Assembly (NCBI RefSeq): GCF_902825155.1
Contig: NZ_CADEAG010000002.1
Location: 178,747-242,746, forward strand
Reading direction: 5' to 3'
From: Bartonella taylorii 8TBB
Lineage (GTDB): Bacteria > Pseudomonadota > Alphaproteobacteria > Rhizobiales > Rhizobiaceae
Length of the DNA stretch: 64,000 nt
Positions 59,481 to 64,000 of the stretch are shown here, piece after piece. The translations under genes were made by a program, and so were the position numbers. The notes under the pieces are model-generated. The model worked only from the letters and a program-made list of their open reading frames with translations. It searched no databases and was not told the DNA's origin. How positions within the stretch are numbered: position 1 is the first letter of the stretch; each line of letters begins with the position of its first letter.

Positions 59481-60263
59481 CTAATTGAAATTAAGGTGAA
59501 TCCAAACGGGTACATGGTCTGATGGTTTTTGATATCCTCTTACTTCTGTTTGGTTATAAGCGCAGATAAGTTGATCAATAGCTTCTGGTGATAAGAGCAA
59601 ATGATCAATGCGAATCCCATTATTTTTGCGCCATGCAGCAGCTTGAAAATCCCAGAAACTGAATGAGGAGGTATCAGTTACATTACGAATAGCATCATAA
59701 AAACCTAAATGAACAATGCGTTGGAATGCTTGTCTTGTTTGTGGAAGAAATAAAGCGTCATGATTCCATTCCTGAGGATTTTTTGCATCCGATGGGGTAG
59801 GAATGACATTGTAATCACCAGCTAGGACAAGTGGTTCTTCATACGAAAGTAATTTTTTTGCATGTACATACAATCTTTCCATCCATTCCATTTTGTAAGA
59901 ATATTTTTCGCTTTTGATAGGGTTTCCATTGGGCAGATAGAGGGAGGCAACACGAACAATGCCTTTATTTGTTGAATAAACGGCTTCAATGTAACGTGTT
60001 TGTTCATCATTATCATTGCCAGGTAATCGACGGATCACTTCATCAGGTGTTTTTTTAGAGAGAATCGCAACACCATTAAAACTTTTTTGTCCGTGTGTTT
60101 CTATGTGATAACCTAGTCTTTCAATTGCATCGCGTGGAAAATTCTCATCAGTACTTTTAATTTCTTGTAGACAGACGATATCCGGCTGATTGTGTTTTAG
60201 CCATTGATATAATGTTTCATGTCGTGCTTTTATTCCGGCAATATTCCACGTTACTATTTTCAT
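59481..60263 (-). CDS. xthA: Exodeoxyribonuclease III
   Basis: This 260-residue endonuclease/exonuclease/phosphatase-fold enzyme repairs abasic sites. Motifs are TWNIAGIKARHETLYQWL, the metal-binding Glu in VCLQEIKS, LAGDYNVIPTPSDAKNP, and the catalytic SDHVPVW at the C-terminus. It is monocistronic. Confidence 0.95.
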   Translation of the reverse strand: MKIVTWNIAGIKARHETLYQWLKHNQPDIVCLQEIKSTDENFPRDAIERLGYHIETHGQKSFNGVAILSKKTPDEVIRRLPGNDNDEQTRYIEAVYSTNKGIVRVASLYLPNGNPIKSEKYSYKMEWMERLYVHAKKLLSYEEPLVLAGDYNVIPTPSDAKNPQEWNHDALFLPQTRQAFQRIVHLGFYDAIRNVTDTSSFSFWDFQAAAWRKNNGIRIDHLLLSPEAIDQLICAYNQTEVRGYQKPSDHVPVWIHLNFN

Positions 60264-60468
60264 TATGTTTGTCTTATAATATTCCTATGCAATTTGTTAT
60301 ATTGCTACGTTAAAGTGTTCTATAGATATAACTATAATAGGTTGCGGCTCTTTTTTTGTTGTGTGAAGAGATATTGCTACAGAGCTTAATTTATCAAGAA
60401 ATCCTCTAAAAGCTAAATTAAATTGTTACAATTTAATTTATTTTTAAAAACTTTCTGATGTTTAGTTC

Positions 60469-60497
60469 TTGACGAATGTATGTGTTCTCGCTATTAG
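60469..60497 (+). promoter_or_regulatory. Promoter of the rpsL-rpsG-fusA-tuf operon
   Basis: TTGACG (60469-60474), a 17-base spacer and TATTAG (60492-60497) form a good sigma70-type promoter about 260 bases before rpsL. The -10 lies inside an inverted repeat GTTCTC/GAGAAC (60484-60502), a possible operator. Confidence 0.6.
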
Positions 60498-60625
60498 AGA
60501 ACATTATAGCTGATGTGAGAGTGGTTAGCAGTTTTGATGTTTATTCAAAAAGTCATTCAAACAGGTTTAATTTTAAAGATTAAAAGCGAATGCTAGTGCA
60601 AAAGGCTATTGCCTTCTCTGCTTGT

Positions 60626-60661
60626 AATCGGGTAAGCTGTTTGCAACAGTCCTGCCCGATT
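60626..60661 (+). promoter_or_regulatory. Leader hairpin before rpsL
   Basis: Outer stem AATCGGG/CCCGATT (60626-60632 and 60655-60661) encloses an inner stem CTGTT/AACAG. It is followed by a short T-rich stretch and lies in the untranslated leader, so it could control translation or cause attenuation. Confidence 0.5.
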
Positions 60662-60756
60662 TTATGTGTGAGATTGGGTATTTGCTCCGATTTTTTCGGA
60701 AGAGATAAAAAGCCCAAGAGGGCAAAACGAACGTAGATCAAAAAGAGGAAGGTTGC

Positions 60757-61128
60757 ATGCCTACCGTAAACCAGTTGATTCGCAAACCGCGTTTGGCGCC
60801 AGTTAAGCGCAACAAGGTCCCTGCTCTTCAGTCGAATCCGCAGAAGCGTGGGGTTTGTACTCGTGTCTATACAACGACACCGAAGAAACCAAATTCTGCA
60901 CTTCGTAAAGTTGCTAAAGTCCGTTTGACAAATGGATTTGAGGTGATCGGTTATATTCCTGGAGAAGGGCATAATCTTCAAGAGCACTCTGTTGTTATGA
61001 TTCGGGGTGGTCGTGTAAAAGATTTGCCAGGGGTTCGTTATCACATTATTCGTGGTTTGCTTGATACACAGGGTGTCAAGAATCGTAAACAGCGTCGTTC
61101 TAAGTATGGCGCGAAGCGTCCAAAATAA
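60757..61128 (+). CDS. rpsL: 30S ribosomal protein S12
   Basis: This 123-residue S12 of the decoding centre has the conserved segments [15 protein letters not shown] (with Lys42 of the streptomycin site) and GVRYHIIRG. First gene of the str operon; GAGGAAGG precedes the ATG. No resistance-type change is seen at the KKPNS site. Confidence 0.98.
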   Translation: MPTVNQLIRKPRLAPVKRNKVPALQSNPQKRGVCTRVYTTTPKKPNSALRKVAKVRLTNGFEVIGYIPGEGHNLQEHSVVMIRGGRVKDLPGVRYHIIRGLLDTQGVKNRKQRRSKYGAKRPK

Positions 61129-61134
61129 TATTGA

Positions 61135-61617
<483 letters not shown>

Positions 61618-61644
61618 GCGTGTTAAAAATTTAAGGCAAGTGCA

Positions 61645-63729
61645 ATGGCTCGCGAATATAAAATTGAAGATTATCGTAATTTTGGTATTATGGCACATAT
61701 TGATGCTGGTAAGACCACTATGACTGAGCGTATTTTGTTTTATACCGGCAAAAATCATAAAATCGGTGAAACCCATGATGGTGCTTCTACGATGGATTGG
61801 ATGGAGCAGGAGCAGGAGCGTGGTATTACGATTACATCTGCTGCGACAACAACCTTTTGGGAAGGGCGGGATGGTCGGAAGCGGCGCTTTAATATTATTG
61901 ATACGCCAGGGCACGTTGATTTTACGATCGAAGTTGAGCGTTCTTTGCGTGTTCTTGATGGTGCAATAGCGTTGTTGGATGCAAATGCTGGTGTGGAGCC
62001 TCAGACAGAAACTGTTTGGAGGCAGGCTGAAAAATATCGTGTGCCGCGCATGGTCTTCGTTAATAAAATGGATAAAATAGGTGCTGATTTTTATCGTAGT
62101 GTAGAAATGGTTGATTCGCGTTTGGGGGCTAAAGCGCTTGTTTTGCAATTGCCGATTGGTGCTGAAAATGATTTTGAAGGTGTCGTTGATCTTGTTGAGA
62201 TGAAGGCATTAAAGTGGGATGGTTCTATCGGTGCTCCGGCTGTAGTGGGTGATATTCCTTCTGATTTGAAGGAGAAGGCGGAAGAATACCGCGAAAAACT
62301 CATTGAAATGGCGGTTGAAGTTGATGAGGCTGCGACCGAGGCTTATTTGGAAGGTGTTATGCCAACCGATGAACAGCTTGTTGATCTTATTCGTAAAGGA
62401 ACAATAGAGGTTCAGTTTCATCCGGTTCTTTGTGGTACGGCTTTTAAGAACAAGGGTGTTCAACCGCTCTTGGATGCTGTTGTGTCATATCTTCCTTCTC
62501 CGGTTGATGTTCCTGCAATTAGTGGCGTTGATGTGAAAACTGAGTCTGAGGCGACGCGTGAATCTTCAGATGATGCTCCGCTTTCCATGCTTGCTTTTAA
62601 AATTATGAATGATCCTTTTGTTGGATCGTTAACTTTTTGTCGTATTTATTCTGGTAAGGTTCAAAAAGGTGTCTCTTTAGAAAATACTGTGAAGAGAAAG
62701 AGGGAGCGCTTGGGGCGTATGCTTCAAATGCACTCAAATTCTCGTGAGGACATCGAGGAGGCGTTCGCTGGTGATATTGTTGCTCTCGCGGGGCTTAAAG
62801 AAACAACAACAGGTGATACTCTTTGTGATCCTTTGAAGCCTATTATTTTGGAACGGATGGATTTTCCAGAGCCTGTTATTGAAATTGCAATTGAGCCAAA
62901 GACGAAAGCAGATCAGGAAAAAATGGGTATAGCGCTTAATCGTTTGGCTGCTGAGGACCCTTCGTTTCGTGTGAAGTCTGATGAAGAATCGGGGCAAACC
63001 ATTATAGCTGGAATGGGAGAGCTTCATCTTGATATTATTGTTGATCGTATGAGGCGTGAATTTAAGGTTGAGGCAAACATTGGCCAGCCTCAGGTTGCTT
63101 ATCGTGAGTCTATTACCAAGACGGCAGAAATTGATTATACACATAAGAAGCAATCTGGCGGTGCGGGACAATTTGCGCGTGTAAAGATTATTTTTGAGCC
63201 TCATGATGGTGATGATTTTATTTTTGAGTCGAAAGTTGTTGGTGGTGCTGTTCCTAAAGAATATATTCCTGGTGTTCAAAAGGGAATTGAGAGCGTTATG
63301 GGGTCGGGGCCTCTTGCAGGCTTCCCTATGCTTGGTGTAAAAGCTACTTTGATCGATGGTGGTTATCACGATGTTGATTCTTCTGTTTTAGCTTTCGAAA
63401 TTGCTGCTCGTGCGGCTTTCCGTGATGGAGCAAAGAAGGCTGGTGCCCAACTTCTTGAGCCAATCATGAAGGTAGAGGTTGTGACTCCGGAAGATTATGT
63501 TGGTGATGTAATTGGTGATCTAAATTCTCGTCGTGGTCAGATTTCAGGAACTGAGGCGCGTGGTATTGCTACAGTTGTGAATGCAATGGTTCCTTTGGCA
63601 AATATGTTTGGTTATGTGAATACTCTTCGTTCGATGAGTCAGGGGCGTGCGCAGTATACAATGCAGTTTGATCATTATGAGCCTGTCCCTTCGGCTGTTG
63701 CTTTGGAGATTCAAAAGAAATACGCGTGA
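61645..63729 (+). CDS. fusA: Elongation factor G
   Basis: This 694-residue translocation GTPase has G1 [10 protein letters not shown]3 DTPGHVDF, G4 NKMDK and all five domains. A leading ORF on the opposite strand is a shadow. Third gene of the str operon. Confidence 0.98.
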   Translation: MAREYKIEDYRNFGIMAHIDAGKTTMTERILFYTGKNHKIGETHDGASTMDWMEQEQERGITITSAATTTFWEGRDGRKRRFNIIDTPGHVDFTIEVERSLRVLDGAIALLDANAGVEPQTETVWRQAEKYRVPRMVFVNKMDKIGADFYRSVEMVDSRLGAKALVLQLPIGAENDFEGVVDLVEMKALKWDGSIGAPAVVGDIPSDLKEKAEEYREKLIEMAVEVDEAATEAYLEGVMPTDEQLVDLIRKGTIEVQFHPVLCGTAFKNKGVQPLLDAVVSYLPSPVDVPAISGVDVKTESEATRESSDDAPLSMLAFKIMNDPFVGSLTFCRIYSGKVQKGVSLENTVKRKRERLGRMLQMHSNSREDIEEAFAGDIVALAGLKETTTGDTLCDPLKPIILERMDFPEPVIEIAIEPKTKADQEKMGIALNRLAAEDPSFRVKSDEESGQTIIAGMGELHLDIIVDRMRREFKVEANIGQPQVAYRESITKTAEIDYTHKKQSGGAGQFARVKIIFEPHDGDDFIFESKVVGGAVPKEYIPGVQKGIESVMGSGPLAGFPMLGVKATLIDGGYHDVDSSVLAFEIAARAAFRDGAKKAGAQLLEPIMKVEVVTPEDYVGDVIGDLNSRRGQISGTEARGIATVVNAMVPLANMFGYVNTLRSMSQGRAQYTMQFDHYEPVPSAVALEIQKKYA

Positions 63730-63792
63730 TTTTTGGTTGTGTAATTAATTTTTAACTTAGTCCTTGATTTGGACGGAAAATGGAGAGCTCAA

Positions 63793-64000
63793 ATGGCAAA
63801 GAGCAAATTTGAACGTACGAAGCCGCATGTTAACATTGGTACGATTGGTCACGTTGATCATGGGAAGACTTCGTTAACAGCAGCGATTACGAAATATTTT
63901 GGTGAATTTAAAGCGTATGACCAAATTGATGCGGCACCAGAAGAGCGTGCACGTGGAATTACCATTTCTACAGCGCATGTTGAATATGAAACAGAGAAGC
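63793..64000 (+). CDS. tuf: Elongation factor Tu, N-terminal part
   Basis: The start is ATG 63793 after GGAGAG. The 69 visible residues begin [20 protein letters not shown] and include G1 GHVDHGKTS and the G2 Thr in RGITIST. It continues beyond the window. Confidence 0.98.
   Translation, partial: MAKSKFERTKPHVNIGTIGHVDHGKTSLTAAITKYFGEFKAYDQIDAAPEERARGITISTAHVEYETEK

Larger units (their letters stand above)
60264..60756. other. Regulatory region of the str operon
   Basis: About 490 bases with no gene. It contains the promoter at 60469-60497 and a leader hairpin at 60626-60661; the first 200 bases are AT-rich and unrecognised. Confidence 0.6.

Overview
This window looks like chromosomal DNA of a Bartonella species (Rhizobiales, Alphaproteobacteria). 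It is AT-rich, has a circularly permuted two-piece tmRNA with an alphaproteobacterial tag, an SspB adaptor with the alphaproteobacterial C-terminal tail, a fused SecDF, a PopZ-type (DUF2497) gene before valS, an ExoR homologue, and an Omp25/hemin-binding-type outer membrane protein. The species cannot be fixed from sequence alone. Large AT-rich intergenic stretches and several decayed genes fit a reduced, host-adapted genome.

Layout. 1-1450 (mostly minus): RHH protein (partial), DUF4169, SspB and the permuted ssrA. 1472-9276: a DUF2853 gene followed by four tandem paralogues of an alpha-ketoglutarate permease-like MFS transporter, all minus, with duplicated intergenic blocks and one DUF2853 remnant between copies. 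9506-18215 (plus): thyA-folA, hflK-hflC-degP, miaA, and ilvI behind tandem terminators. 18216-23320: a decaying accessory island with pseudogenes of a TauD-like dioxygenase and an MFS transporter, an intact D-2-hydroxyacid dehydrogenase, and a type III restriction (Res) remnant; no ilvH follows ilvI. 23321-28553: RecD-like helicase, pdxJ, ilvC, amino-acid permease. 28554-30654: long non-coding stretch with phage/DNA-methylase remnants downstream of the 3' end of tRNA-Lys. 31118-39182: TerC/CBS membrane protein, LPG-synthase-like membrane protein, YbaL-type antiporter, SecDF, a small membrane protein. 39364-49099: MscS-type channel with a small overlapping exported protein, an Hbp-like porin with an 18-bp repeat tract, tRNA-Leu, ilvA, a secreted protein, a DEAD-box helicase, tRNA-Asn and tRNA-Cys. 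49100-55969: methyltransferase, TolC, PopZ-like, ValS, ExoR. 56067-60263 (minus): gltIJKL glutamate/aspartate ABC transporter and exonuclease III. 60469-64000: str operon (promoter, rpsL, rpsG, fusA, tuf cut by the window end).

How it fits together. sspB and ssrA sit side by side on one strand: ssrA makes the tag and SspB hands tagged proteins to ClpXP. HflK/HflC and DegP form an envelope quality-control block. The kgtP array and gltIJKL suggest reliance on imported 2-oxoglutarate and glutamate/aspartate, though that is inference. IlvI, IlvC and IlvA are three steps of branched-chain amino acid synthesis scattered over the window; ilvH and ilvD are not here. The most unusual parts are the fourfold transporter array with traces of its duplication unit, the decaying dehydrogenase-transporter-dioxygenase cassette, and the double terminator with a possible leader peptide before ilvI.
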